Counted from the stretch's first letter, positions 20,316-31,954 are shown. The stretch: DNA of 64,000 nucleotides from Kushneria indalinina DSM 14324 (GCF_003385845.1 NZ_QRDJ01000008.1:372001-436000); one strand, 5' to 3'. Numbers and translations: made by a program. Notes: generated from the sequence alone by a model not told the origin.

Positions 20316-20363
20316 ATGGAGCGCACACCGGTGATCGGTACTTCCGGGATCAACACGGGATAG
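20316..20363 (+). CDS. Possible 15-codon leader peptide between glgE and treS
   Basis: ATG 20316 opens a short frame encoding MERTPVIGTSGINTG and ending at TAG 20361-20363. AGGAG (20306-20310) lies five bases upstream, a better site than many real genes have. The stop falls inside a possible stem (ACACCGG 20325-20331 with CCGGTGT 20364-20370) followed by the pyrimidine-rich CGCTTCTTTCTT. This could be a leader-peptide arrangement before treS or chance; no homology was recognised. Confidence 0.25.
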   Translation: MERTPVIGTSGINTG

Positions 20364-20442
20364 CCGGTGTCGCTTCTTTCTTCAGGCATGACGCAACACG
20401 ATCGCCTGCGACCACCGGTCGGGGCGAGGAGGAAAATGTCTC

Positions 20443-23905
<3,463 letters not shown>

Positions 23906-23922
<17 letters not shown>

Positions 23923-26143
23923 ACAGGACGTTCTCGGCGCGTCAACCGACATCACTTTGCTGAACCCTGACGCCGCGCAGGCGCTGGTCGAGGGTTCGCA
24001 TGGCGACCCCTTTGCCGTGCTCGGGCCACACGAGGAGGATCATGCCATGGTTGTGCGGGCCTTTCTGCCACGCGCCATCGGGGTGGAACTGCTTGAGCGC
24101 GACAGTGATCGCGTCCTGACCCGGCTGCAGCCGGGGCAGGTGCCGGATCTTTTCGTCGGCCGCCTTGACCGGCTGGCCCCTTACCGGCTGCGTATTCGCT
24201 GGCCGCACGGCGAAGAAATCGTCGAGGACCCCTATGCCTTCGGGCCGCTGCTGGGCGAGCTGGATCTCTATCTGATCGGCGAGGGCAATCATCGCGAGCT
24301 GGGCACCTGTCTCGGCGCGCAGATGATGACGGTGGATGGCGTGAAAGGTGTGCGTTTTGCCGTCTGGGCGCCCAATGCCCGCCGCGTCTCGGTGGTCGGC
24401 GAGTTCTGCCAGTGGGACGGGCGGCGCTATCCGATGCGCCAGCGCCAGCCCACCGGGGTCTGGGAGATCTTCATTCCCGGGCTGCCCGAAGGCGCCGTCT
24501 ACAAGTACGAGATTCTGGGGCAGGACGGCCTTCTGCCGCTCAAGGCCGACCCGGTGGCGCGTGCCACCCAGGCGCCACCCGAAACCGGCTCGGTCGTGGC
24601 CGCACCGCTGGCCCATGACTGGCAGGACCAGACATGGATGGCCGAGCGCGCCGAGCGTCACGCGGCCGATGCGCCCATTTCGGTCTATGAGGTGCACGCG
24701 GCGTCCTGGCGGCGTCACGGGGGCGACGAGGGCGAGCTCTACAGCTGGGATGATATGGCGCAGTGGCTGATCCCCTACGTCAAGGAGATGGGCTTTACCC
24801 ATATCGAGCTGCTGCCGATCATGGAGCACCCCTTTGGCGGTTCGTGGGGCTATCAGCCGCTGTCGCAGTTCGCGCCCAGCGGCCGATTCGGCAAGCCACA
24901 GGATTTCGCTGCCTTTGTGGATGCCTGTCACCAGGCCGGCATTGGCGTCATCCTCGACTGGGTACCGGCGCATTTCCCGACCGACCCGCACGGGCTGGCG
25001 CGCTTTGACGGCACGGCGCTCTACGAGTACCAGGACCCCCGTGAAGGCTTCCATCAGGACTGGAACACCTATATCTACAACCTGGGGCGCCACGAGGTGC
25101 ATGGCTTCATGCTGGCCTCGGCCCTTTACTGGCTCAAGCACTTCCACGTGGATGCCCTGCGTGTGGATGCGGTGGCCTCGATGCTCTATCGCAACTACTC
25201 ACGCGAGGAAGGCGAGTGGATCCCCAACCGCCACGGCGGCCAGGAAAATCTGGAGACGATCGACTTTCTGACCCATCTCAATGACGTGGTTCATGAAGAG
25301 GCGCCCGGCGCCATCATGATTGCCGAGGAGTCCACGGCGTGGCCCGGCGTCAGTCGCCCGGTGTCAGAAGGCGGGCTCGGCTTTGCCTACAAGTGGAACA
25401 TGGGCTGGATGCACGACACCCTCAACTACATGAGCGAGGACCCGCTGTATCGCAGCTATCATCACGGCGAGCTGACCTTCTCGCTGGTGTATGCCTTCTC
25501 CGAGCACTTCATGCTGCCGATCTCGCACGATGAGGTGGTACACGGCAAGGGATCACTGATCAACAAGATGCCCGGTGATCGCTGGCAGCAGTTCGCCAAC
25601 CTGCGCGCCTGTCTGTCGCTGATGTGGACCCACCCCGGCAAGAAGCTGCTGTTCATGGGCTGTGAGCTGGCACAGTTTCGCGAGTGGAGTCATGACCGCG
25701 AGCTGGACTGGTTCCTGCTGGGCCACAGTGAGCATCAGGGCATCTCGGATCTGGTCCGTGATCTCAACGGCATCTATACCCGTGAACCGGCCCTGCATGA
25801 GCAGGACTGTGTGCCTGAAGGGTTTGAGTGGGTGGTCGGTGATGATGCCCACAACAGCGTGCTGGCGTGGCTGCGATGGAGCCGCGACGGTCAGCCCGTG
25901 CTGGTGGTGATCAATCTCACTCCGCAGGAGATTTCAGGCTATGGCGTCGGCGTGCCCACGGCGGGCCACTGGCAGGAGTGTTTCAACAGCAATGCGCAGC
26001 TGTATGGCGGTACCGGCACCGGCAACGATGGCGGACGCGAGGCCGAGGCGCGTGAAAGCCATGGTCATCCGTTTACCCTGTCCCTGCATCTGCCGCCGCT
26101 GGGCGCCACTATCCTGAAACCCGGGAATGTAGCGCTGAAGTAG
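23906..26143 (+). CDS. glgB: 1,4-alpha-glucan branching enzyme GlgB (copy 2)
   Basis: Second branching enzyme, 745 residues, with the same domain order as copy 1: N1 domain ([11 protein letters not shown]), CBM48 ([18 protein letters not shown]), GH13_9 barrel with ALRVDAVAS (nucleophile Asp, about 421), IAEEST (catalytic Glu, about 473) and SHDEVVHG (about 540). It differs at many positions from copy 1, so this is not a recent duplication. ATG 23906 follows GGGGAGGG (23893-23900); the frame extends upstream to 23876 without a site. It overlaps treS by 17 bases, the arrangement in which GlgE-pathway GlgB is usually found. A strong hairpin follows. Confidence 0.95.
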
Positions 26144-26155
26144 TTTCAAAACGGT

Positions 26156-26186
26156 GCATATGGCGTAGTGCTGCTACGCCATATGC
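26156..26186. terminator. 13-bp perfect hairpin after glgB2
   Basis: GCATATGGCGTAG (26156-26168) and CTACGCCATATGC (26174-26186) form a perfect stem with a five-base loop just after the last gene of the glucan cluster. No U-run follows on either strand, so termination may be weak or factor-assisted; it marks the end of the cluster. Confidence 0.55.
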
Positions 26187-26316
26187 GACAAAACGTGCAT
26201 CGCGGCCGAGTTTTAAAACTTCTTTAATATAGGGGCAAGCTTATGAAGACAGGGGCAGCCGCCTTGTAACGTCAGCCGCTGGTGGCTGTGTCCGGTCAAT
26301 GAGACGGGAGGTCGCC

Positions 26317-26511
26317 ATGCACCATCATCGACATTATCCCCTTGGTGAGATTGCCATCTTCATCCTGGTGATCCTGCTTGCCTTCTTCGTATTGATGGCC
26401 GGAGATACTCTGACGCCTGATCGAGGCAGTAGTATGCCCGCCTGGTGCGAGCACCATGACGGGCATTGTCCCGGCGTTTCAGGCGACCCGGCGCGCAGCC
26501 TTGATGGCTAG
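26317..26511 (+). CDS. Small single-pass membrane protein, function unknown
   Basis: 64 residues: a His-rich N-terminus (MHHHRHYPLG), one strongly hydrophobic segment at about 12-32 (IAIFILVILLAFFVLMA) and a polar C-terminus with two Cys (WCEHHDGHC). ATG 26317 has GGGAGG (26306-26311) five bases upstream; the in-frame ATG 26299 has none. It runs towards the PRC-barrel gene and ends 27 bases from its stop. The Cys/His content might bind metal, but that is speculation. I do not recognise a family. Confidence 0.55.
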   Translation: MHHHRHYPLGEIAIFILVILLAFFVLMAGDTLTPDRGSSMPAWCEHHDGHCPGVSGDPARSLDG

Positions 26512-26538
26512 CCGGTACGCCCGGGTTTTCCGGTGAGA

Positions 26539-27048
26539 TCAGTTCTCGAGTGCGTCACCGGCACGCTGCAGCAGATTGGAAGTGGCCTGGCGGGTATCCT
26601 GCCAGGCGCTGCTGGCGGCGTCGCTGGTCTGTTGCCAGGTCTGTGAGGCCTGCTGACGCGCATCCTGCCACCAGTCATTGCTCCATGTGGGCTGTTGCTC
26701 AAGCGCTTCACGATCGAGATTGACGATAACGCTGTACTCGATCTCGTCGAGATCGGTATCGCTGCTGGTATCGACCGTAAAATCACCGCGCTGGATGACA
26801 TAGCCATGGTCCTGCGTCGCAGAGCCCTCGTCATCGGCTTCGATCACAATGGCCTGCAGGGTCATGTCATCGCCAAACAGCAGATCTTCCACTTCACCTA
26901 TGCTCTCTGTGTCACCCTGAAGGTGTACCTGGGCATCCATCAGTCTGTCGGCAGAGTAGAGCCCTTGGGTGGCGGGCTGGTCGTCGGCCTGGGCGATCGC
27001 GGCGGCGCTCATCATAACAGCGCCGGCGAGAAGAGAACGTTTAAGCAT
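26539..27048 (-). CDS. Exported PRC-barrel domain protein
   Basis: 169 residues with a signal peptide (MLKRSLLAGAVMMSAAAIAQA, cleavage probably before DDQPA) followed by a PRC-barrel-like domain at about 30-120 (LYSADRLMDAQVHLQGDTES, IGEVEDLLFGDD, IVIEADD). The C-terminal 50 residues are Trp/Gln/Ala-rich (WWQDARQQASQTWQQT) and probably helical. PRC-barrel exported proteins are common among stress-related genes of halophiles and Pseudomonas. ATG 27048 has AAGGA eight bases upstream on the minus strand; an ATG at 27057 sits directly against that site and is less likely. Last gene of a minus-strand series starting at 28890. Confidence 0.75.
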   Translation of the reverse strand: MLKRSLLAGAVMMSAAAIAQADDQPATQGLYSADRLMDAQVHLQGDTESIGEVEDLLFGDDMTLQAIVIEADDEGSATQDHGYVIQRGDFTVDTSSDTDLDEIEYSVIVNLDREALEQQPTWSNDWWQDARQQASQTWQQTSDAASSAWQDTRQATSNLLQRAGDALEN

Positions 27049-27144
27049 GGGGGTCATCCTTTTGTCATGTTTGCGTCAGGATCATGGCATCCGGAGGGCG
27101 GGCCTGCCTGATGTCCCTACAGGTTGTCAGCTTCTTTTAAGCCG

Positions 27145-27480
27145 CTACGACGATTTAAGCGGATCGTGCCCCCAGTTCATCAGCGAATAGCGCCAGCGCG
27201 AGGTCTTTTTGTCCTCTTTCTGCGGCGGCTGCTTGAGGTGACGGGCCACGTACTGATTGACCTTTTTCATGTGGCTGTAGTCCTCGTCATCAAGCTCGGC
27301 CTTGCGCTTTCTCTTGATCTCGACGATGCGCCGGCCGGACTGATGGCCGGTGGATTCTCCCTCGCTGCTGTCACCCACCGATTTTGACTCGTCGCTTTCC
27401 AGCCACTCTTCAAGCTCTTTTGGCGCCATATTGACGCTTTCCCTGAAATCCTGGTAGATGGCTTCCCTGTCGTCACTCAT
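27145..27480 (-). CDS. DUF3140 domain-containing protein
   Basis: 111 residues covering a whole DUF3140 domain: NMAPKELEEWLESDESKSVG, GESTGHQSGRRIVEIKRKRKAEL, DYSHMKKVNQYVARHLKQ. The family is small, soluble and uncharacterised. ATG 27480 follows a GGGAGCACCCC leader on the minus strand; the longer open frame to 27576 crosses the neighbouring DUF2945 gene. The basic central segment and its company with DUF2945 and CsbD genes suggest a general-stress role, by association only. Confidence 0.8.
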   Translation of the reverse strand: MSDDREAIYQDFRESVNMAPKELEEWLESDESKSVGDSSEGESTGHQSGRRIVEIKRKRKAELDDEDYSHMKKVNQYVARHLKQPPQKEDKKTSRWRYSLMNWGHDPLKSS

Positions 27481-27526
27481 GGGGTGCTCCCTGACCCTGA
27501 TAATGTATCGTCGTCTCTGGCAAGGC

Positions 27527-27745
27527 TCAGGCCTTGCGCAGTTCCTTGTGCAGCTTGAGCACGCGGTCACCGTCATCCTGCTTGATCATGTAGGCCGGCT
27601 CGTCCTCGGTGGCGTTGCGGTTCACGTCGCTGCCCTTGATGCGCCGGGTCACCCTGTCGGTGTATTTGCGGGTGACCTTGCCTTCGGTCCAGTTGTCGCC
27701 CCATTTCCATTTCACACGCTGGCGCTGACGGTAGTGTTCGCCCAT
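27527..27745 (-). CDS. DUF2945 / HVA1-family TUDOR-like small protein
   Basis: 72 residues, matching the hypervirulence-associated protein TUDOR-domain family (DUF2945): VKWKWGDNWTEGKVTRKYTDRV, AYMIKQDDGDRVLKLHKELRK. ATG 27745 is preceded by GGGAG on the minus strand. The longer open frame on this strand to 28072 is only the out-of-frame shadow of the YihY gene. Molecular role unknown; these proteins are repeatedly found beside other small stress genes. It lies 46 bases upstream of the DUF3140 gene and is probably co-transcribed. Confidence 0.8.
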   Translation of the reverse strand: MGEHYRQRQRVKWKWGDNWTEGKVTRKYTDRVTRRIKGSDVNRNATEDEPAYMIKQDDGDRVLKLHKELRKA

Positions 27746-27803
27746 GAAAACGCTCCCTGTTGAATCATTGCGGTGTGTCCATTCACACACTCTTGAAACG
27801 CTG

Positions 27804-27830
27804 CCCTGCCTGTCTCTGGCTCGGGCAGGG
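27804..27830 (-). terminator. Possible stem-loop after yihY-like gene
   Basis: CCCTGCC (27804-27810) and GGCAGGG (27824-27830) can pair with a 13-base loop, between the yihY-like stop and the DUF2945 start. There is no clear U-run, so it is a weak candidate. Confidence 0.3.
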
Positions 27831-27846
27831 GGAAGGCTCAAGGGGA

Positions 27847-28890
27847 CTAGTCGGTGCGGTCGCTGCGACTGTCGCTTTCCACGCTGCTGGCATCGGTAAA
27901 GGCATTCTGGCCGATATCCTTGTCGTCGCGTGCCACGGTGTCGGCCGCCCAGGCGCCGCGCTTGCCCATTGGCCGTGGTTTGCCGGTGGTCGTGTCCTTT
28001 TTGGTCTGGCGCTCGAGTTCGCAGTTGAGCGCCGCGCCCAGCAGCACGATAAAGGCCGACAGCCAGAACCACAGCAGCAGTACCATGACCGCGCCGATGG
28101 TGCCGTAGGTCTGGTTATAGTTGCCGAAGTTGCGCACGTAAATGGAAAAGCCGATCGAGCCCAGCGCCCAGAGCAGCGTGGCCGTAATGGAGCCGACGCT
28201 TAGCCAGCCCACTCGGGAAGGGGCCCGGTCGGGCCCGTAGCGGTAAAGGATGGTGATGGCGCTGATGACCAGCAGCAGCAGGATCGGCCAGCGAATATAG
28301 GTTAAAAGGGTGGCCAGGGTGTCACCAAACGGCAGCCAGGCGATCAGCGGCGGCAGTATGGCAATGGTGCCCAGCGTCAGAATGGTCATCACCATCATGG
28401 CGCCGGTCAGAAACCAGGTCATCAGGGTGAGCTTGATCAGGCCACGCTCTTCCTTTTCGCCATAGATGATGTTGAGCCCGGCCATCAGCCCGCGCATGCC
28501 CTTGGAGGCGCTGTAGACCGTAAAGGCAAGGCCTGCCACGGCCGTAATGCTCATGCCGGCCCCGGCGCTGTTGTTCACCGACAGTGCCTGCTGTCGAATG
28601 ATGCTGGCGGCGTCTTCGGGGAGCACGCTGCTGAGCATTTCGATCTGGCCCTGCACCTGCTGGGGATCAAAGGCCAGACCCCAGATTGAAATGAAGGCAG
28701 CGATGGCCGGAAAGATTCCCAGAAAGGCGTAAAAGGCGATGCTGGCCGCGATCAGGGTGGCGTGATTGGCTTCTACCTGGCGTTTGACGCGAAAGAGCGT
28801 GTCCTTCCAGCCGCGCCCCGGCATGGCAAGCGGCGAACCGGAGTCGTGTCCACGGTCCTTGCCGTGAGGCTTGTCGGTGGTGTCCTGCAT
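27847..28890 (-). CDS. YihY/virulence factor BrkB family membrane protein
   Basis: 347 residues, inner membrane, about six transmembrane helices. Family blocks: IAFYAFLGIFPAIAAFISIWGL, SKGMRGLMAGLNIIYGEKEERG, YRYGPDRAPSRVGWLSVGSI, and IGAVMVLLLWFWLSAFIVLLGAALNCELE. The function of this family is unresolved; it was once thought to be RNase BN, which has been refuted. N- and C-terminal tails are charged and hydrophilic. First gene of the minus-strand run that continues with DUF2945, DUF3140 and PRC-barrel genes. The start has no strong Shine-Dalgarno. Confidence 0.88.
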   Translation of the reverse strand: MQDTTDKPHGKDRGHDSGSPLAMPGRGWKDTLFRVKRQVEANHATLIAASIAFYAFLGIFPAIAAFISIWGLAFDPQQVQGQIEMLSSVLPEDAASIIRQQALSVNNSAGAGMSITAVAGLAFTVYSASKGMRGLMAGLNIIYGEKEERGLIKLTLMTWFLTGAMMVMTILTLGTIAILPPLIAWLPFGDTLATLLTYIRWPILLLLVISAITILYRYGPDRAPSRVGWLSVGSITATLLWALGSIGFSIYVRNFGNYNQTYGTIGAVMVLLLWFWLSAFIVLLGAALNCELERQTKKDTTTGKPRPMGKRGAWAADTVARDDKDIGQNAFTDASSVESDSRSDRTD

Positions 28891-29097
28891 GATGTGATTA
28901 CCCCGGTTGAACGATTCAGACAGGCGCTTAATGCTTTCGGGTGCCTGATGTATAAATGAAATACCCTGTGGGGGGCGTCTCCCAGTGTAGTGGCAATAAT
29001 GCCATCATTGAGATTCGAACCAGGTCGCGATGTGTGAAAAATACATGCGTCAGAAGTGCCGGTGCCTCCGTCATGTCATGCTTCAAGGGTCACGTTC

Positions 29098-30447
29098 TTG
29101 GTCAGTGTAGAGCGCAGGGAAGGTTTCAACATCAAGATCTCGCGCGTGCTCAGGGAGGCTACCGAGCATGGGCTGGATCTGTATCTGTTTGTGCCCGCAG
29201 AGATCGATCTGCATCGCAATGTCGTCTCCGAGGGGAGCTTTTATCACAACGCCATACATTTAAAGCGCACCTACTACAGTAACCAGCGCCATCTGCCGCT
29301 GGCCCACAGCCGGCTGGCGCGTCGCGATCGTCAGTCGCCCGAGCGTTATCGCCTGAGCCTGAGTCTTTATGCCTATCAGTATGTGGTCGCACTCGAGCGT
29401 CTGATCGCCCCGCTGGAAGGGAATCGTGACCGGGTCACCGTAGAGTCACTTGAAGAGGTCGTCGAGCTGGCGCGCAGCGTCCCCAGGCGCATGCGTCGCA
29501 ATCGTCCCGCTGATGACAGCCAGCTCAAGTACTTCATCAATATCGACAACTATCTCTCCTGGATTACCGAGCAGCGGCTTTTGAAGCTGGTGGCTGCACT
29601 GCCCGAGCTCGATGACTCACAGGCCTTCGCGCGCGCCTCGCTGCTGGAGATCTGCCGGTTTGAAAACCGCTACCGCGATGAGCATCAGTACAACTCGACT
29701 CGCGCCGCCCAGAGTCCGTCGCGCATTTCCAACAAGATGCGCCTGCTGCGGCGCCTGATCGAATATCCCGTTACCCTCAAGCAGAAAACACGCGAGCTGG
29801 GCGCCTGGGAGGAGCGTGGCGTCAAGGCACTGGCGACCGGGGTGGTGATGCTGGTGATTTCGGTGATGATGCTGGAAGCACGCAATCTGGTGGGGGATCT
29901 GACCCTGCGCTTTGTGTTGATACTGGCGCTTTTGTACGCCATGCGCGAGGTTTTCAAGGAGGATCTGCGCAACACGCTGTGGCGCTGGCTGCGCCGCGGT
30001 CGGGCCAAATGGATGCGCCAGTATTTTGATGTGCACAGCAATGAGATGGTCGGCCAGCAGCGCGAGTGGCTCGACTATGTCCGCTTCAAGCGGCTGGACG
30101 ACGATATTCGTGTGACCCGGGGGGGCGGCGTCACCCAGCGTGAAGAGGTCATTTTGCAGTATCGAAGCCGCTCGAAAATGTTGCCGACCCGGTTTCTCAG
30201 CGGCTATGAAGAGACCCGCGAGATCATGATGCTCGATCTTTCCATGATCGCGAATCTGCTCGAGGACAGCCATCATCATGTCTATCAGCTCAACGATGAT
30301 GACGTGGAGCGTGAGGTGGTCGAGCGGCGCTATCAGCTCAACCTGGTGGCGCGCGGTATCCGCGGCTCCCAGAAAACGACCGTCCAGCGCTGGAAAATCA
30401 ACATGAGCCGCTCGGGGATCGTGGACATCGAAGAGTCCACGCCCTGA
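29098..30447 (+). CDS. Unknown membrane protein of about 450 residues
   Basis: No family recognised. The N-terminal 240 residues are Arg-rich and soluble (VERREGFNIKISRVLREATEHG, RLSLSLYAYQYVVALERLIAPL); a central hairpin of two hydrophobic helices follows (LATGVVMLVISVMML and LTLRFVLILALLYAM), then about 150 charged residues facing the same side. The start is uncertain: TTG 29098 has AAGGG (29085-29089) at good spacing, while a GTG at 29056 would add 14 residues and lacks a site. It faces away from the yihY-like gene (divergent) and is followed at 32 bases by the CPFC protein gene. Confidence 0.65.
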   Translation: MVSVERREGFNIKISRVLREATEHGLDLYLFVPAEIDLHRNVVSEGSFYHNAIHLKRTYYSNQRHLPLAHSRLARRDRQSPERYRLSLSLYAYQYVVALERLIAPLEGNRDRVTVESLEEVVELARSVPRRMRRNRPADDSQLKYFINIDNYLSWITEQRLLKLVAALPELDDSQAFARASLLEICRFENRYRDEHQYNSTRAAQSPSRISNKMRLLRRLIEYPVTLKQKTRELGAWEERGVKALATGVVMLVISVMMLEARNLVGDLTLRFVLILALLYAMREVFKEDLRNTLWRWLRRGRAKWMRQYFDVHSNEMVGQQREWLDYVRFKRLDDDIRVTRGGGVTQREEVILQYRSRSKMLPTRFLSGYEETREIMMLDLSMIANLLEDSHHHVYQLNDDDVEREVVERRYQLNLVARGIRGSQKTTVQRWKINMSRSGIVDIEESTP

Positions 30448-30479
30448 CGCTGACACGCAACCCCGATAAGGAGAACTCG

Positions 30480-30794
30480 ATGCAGGACGATACCGATCAG
30501 ATGGCCCGAACGCCCGAGGAGCAGGCACAAGTGGATCAACAGTGCCGATCTCTGGCGCTTTACGAGTTTGAAAGCTGCCCCTTTTGCCGTCGCGTACTGC
30601 ATGAAATCGAGCGGTTGTCGCTCAATATCGAGCTTCGCAACACGCGTGAGGACCCGAGTGCTCGCGAGGAGCTGCTCGAGGGCGGCGGCCGCACCATGGT
30701 GCCCTGTCTGCGTATCACTCAGGAGACAGGCGAAACGCACTGGATGTATGAGTCTGCCGATATCGTGGCCTGGCTGCGCCAGCAGTTTGGCTGA
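30480..30794 (+). CDS. Glutaredoxin/GST-N-like CPFC thioredoxin-fold protein (copy 1)
   Basis: 104 residues with a thioredoxin fold: SLALYEFESCPFCRRVLHEI with the active-site CPFC at 33-36, and the cis-Pro loop TMVPCL at about 73-77, then WMYESADIVAWL. This matches a glutaredoxin-like or GST N-terminal domain standing alone. ATG 30480 follows AAGGAGA. It probably handles glutathione-linked thiol exchange in the cytoplasm. A close paralog with an added membrane anchor is at 35307. Confidence 0.78.
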   Translation: MQDDTDQMARTPEEQAQVDQQCRSLALYEFESCPFCRRVLHEIERLSLNIELRNTREDPSAREELLEGGGRTMVPCLRITQETGETHWMYESADIVAWLRQQFG

Positions 30795-30880
30795 TATACC
30801 GTTAGCGATAACGATAACCTGTGATGAAAACGTTATTCACAATCGTTCACAAAATGATGGCTGACGGCTGGCAGGTAGTG

Positions 30881-30891
30881 GCTATGCTGTA
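30881..30891 (+). promoter_or_regulatory. RpoS-like -10 element upstream of csbD copy 1
   Basis: GCTATGCTGTA fits the core of the extended sigma-S -10 consensus KCTAYRCTTAA over its first eight positions. It lies about 95 bases before the csbD start, leaving an untranslated leader that contains a 22-base tandem duplication. Prediction from motif only. Confidence 0.4.
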
Positions 30892-30931
30892 GATAAGGTA
30901 CCGATAAACGAGTCAGACAGCATCGGTACAC

Positions 30932-30975
30932 GTCGGACCATCATGCAGAACAGGTCGGACCATCATGCAGAACAG
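30932..30975 (+). repeat. Two tandem copies of a 22-bp unit in the csbD leader
   Basis: The unit GTCGGACCATCATGCAGAAC plus AG occurs at 30932-30953 and again at 30954-30975 without any mismatch. The second copy runs directly into the csbD Shine-Dalgarno (CAGGAGG). Each copy contains an ATG. Confidence 0.9.
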
Positions 30976-30984
30976 GAGGTTGGC

Positions 30985-31155
30985 ATGTCAGAGTCAAAGG
31001 GCGGCAAGGCAGAAGGCATGATCGACAAGCTTGGCGGCAAGATCCAGAAGGAGACCGGCAAGGCTGCAGGCGACAAGGACCAGATCGAAAAGGGTGAAAA
31101 GGATCTGGCCAAGGGCGAACGAAAGGCCAACTCCGACAGCAAAAGCAAGGACTGA
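30985..31155 (+). CDS. CsbD family small stress protein (copy 1)
   Basis: 56 residues, very hydrophilic, Lys/Gly/Asp-rich: KAEGMIDKLGGKIQKETGKAAGDKDQIEKGEKD is the CsbD-like helical repeat. The founding member in Bacillus is a sigma-B-dependent general stress protein; the Gram-negative homologues (YjbJ type) are abundant under stress, but their molecular role is unknown. ATG 30985 has AGGAGGT (30974-30980) upstream. The frame is open back to 30943 through the tandem repeat, but that start has no site. Confidence 0.85.
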   Translation: MSESKGGKAEGMIDKLGGKIQKETGKAAGDKDQIEKGEKDLAKGERKANSDSKSKD

Positions 31156-31216
31156 CAAGCGTTTGCCATGTCTTCTGTGCCGATACAGCGATGACATTGG
31201 CAAGATGGCATAATCG

Positions 31217-31227
31217 TCTACACTAAT
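31217..31227 (+). promoter_or_regulatory. RpoS-like -10 element upstream of csbD copy 2
   Basis: TCTACACTAAT agrees with nine of eleven positions of the sigma-S -10 consensus KCTAYRCTTAA. It is 74 bases before the second csbD start. A TGCGTATCC/GGATACGCA inverted repeat (31231-31249) lies just downstream, near the expected transcription start. Confidence 0.45.
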
Positions 31228-31300
31228 GCATGCGTATCCTGGATACGCAGATATTGCCCGAACAGGCAGATATCATATTTTCTACATGGAGGTAACTGTC

Positions 31301-31483
31301 ATGGCTACAGATTCCAAGTCTGACAAGGCTGAAGGCGCACTCGACAAGGCAAAGGGCAAGGTCAAGGAAGCCGTAGGCAAGGCAACCGACAAGCCTGGCA
31401 CTGAAGCAGAAGGCAAGGCCCAGCAGTCGAAAGGGCATGCCGAGAGCGCCAAGGGCAACGTCAAGGACGCTGCCAAGAAGTAA
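31301..31483 (+). CDS. CsbD family small stress protein (copy 2)
   Basis: 60 residues: KSDKAEGALDKAKGKVKEAVGKATDKPGTEAEGKAQQSKG is a typical CsbD domain, rich in Lys, Ala and Gly and lacking hydrophobic clusters. ATG 31301 follows GGAGGTAACTGTC. It differs clearly from copy 1, so the pair is not a recent duplication. A well-formed terminator follows at 31508. Probably transcribed on its own from the RpoS-like promoter at 31217. Confidence 0.87.
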   Translation: MATDSKSDKAEGALDKAKGKVKEAVGKATDKPGTEAEGKAQQSKGHAESAKGNVKDAAKK

Positions 31484-31507
31484 CGCTTGCACCGTCAAGA
31501 GTTAATG

Positions 31508-31533
31508 AAAGGGCCGCTTTTAAGCGGTCCTTT
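31508..31533 (+). terminator. Intrinsic terminator after csbD copy 2
   Basis: AAAGGGCCGC (31508-31517) and GCGGTCCTTT (31524-31533) form a ten-base stem with one G-U pair, a TTTTAA loop, and TTTCTGTG beyond. Confidence 0.8.
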
Positions 31534-31630
31534 CTGTGTGTGGTCAGTTTTTGGTATTCAATGTGCTGACGACGCTATGGCCTGCTCCGGCCCCATCGTA
31601 CAATCACGGTTTTACTCAGGAGAGCCGATC

Positions 31631-31909
31631 ATGGCCCAGGCAAGTGCACGACATATTCTGGTCAACAGCGAAGCCGAGTGCGAAGCACTCAAAAGTGACA
31701 TCGAGCAGGGCAGGGATTTTGCCGACGTCGCACGCGAACATTCAAAGTGCCCCAGCGGTCGTCAGGGTGGTGATCTGGGTACCTTCGGCCGCGGCCAGAT
31801 GGTGCGTGAATTTGATGAAGTCGTCTTTACCGGCGATCTCAACAAGGTGCATGGCCCGGTCAAGACCCAGTTTGGCTACCATCTGCTGGAAGTGACCAGC
31901 CGCAGCTGA
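31631..31909 (+). CDS. ppiC: Parvulin-type peptidyl-prolyl cis-trans isomerase (PpiC-like)
   Basis: 92 residues, a stand-alone parvulin domain: ARHILVNSEAECEALK, DFADVAREHSKCPSGRQGGDLGTFGRGQMVREFD and FGYHLLEV, the complete signature of E. coli PpiC (93 residues). No signal peptide, so cytoplasmic. ATG 31631 with AGGAGAGCCGATC upstream; an in-frame open stretch to 31487 is not needed. Followed by a strong terminator, so monocistronic. Confidence 0.93.
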   Translation: MAQASARHILVNSEAECEALKSDIEQGRDFADVAREHSKCPSGRQGGDLGTFGRGQMVREFDEVVFTGDLNKVHGPVKTQFGYHLLEVTSRS

Positions 31910-31930
31910 GCGGTGCATGACGGTCACATC

Positions 31931-31954
31931 AGGGCTGCCTGTCATGGCAGCCCT
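31931..31954 (+). terminator. Intrinsic terminator after ppiC
   Basis: AGGGCTGCC (31931-31939), loop TGTCAT, GGCAGCCCT (31946-31954), then TTTTC. A perfect nine-base stem with a U-run. Confidence 0.88.

Noticed and set aside
28956-29282. 108-codon plus-strand frame upstream of the unknown membrane protein
   Set aside because: It overlaps the start of the longer 449-residue frame in another phase and has Cys/Arg-rich non-protein-like composition.
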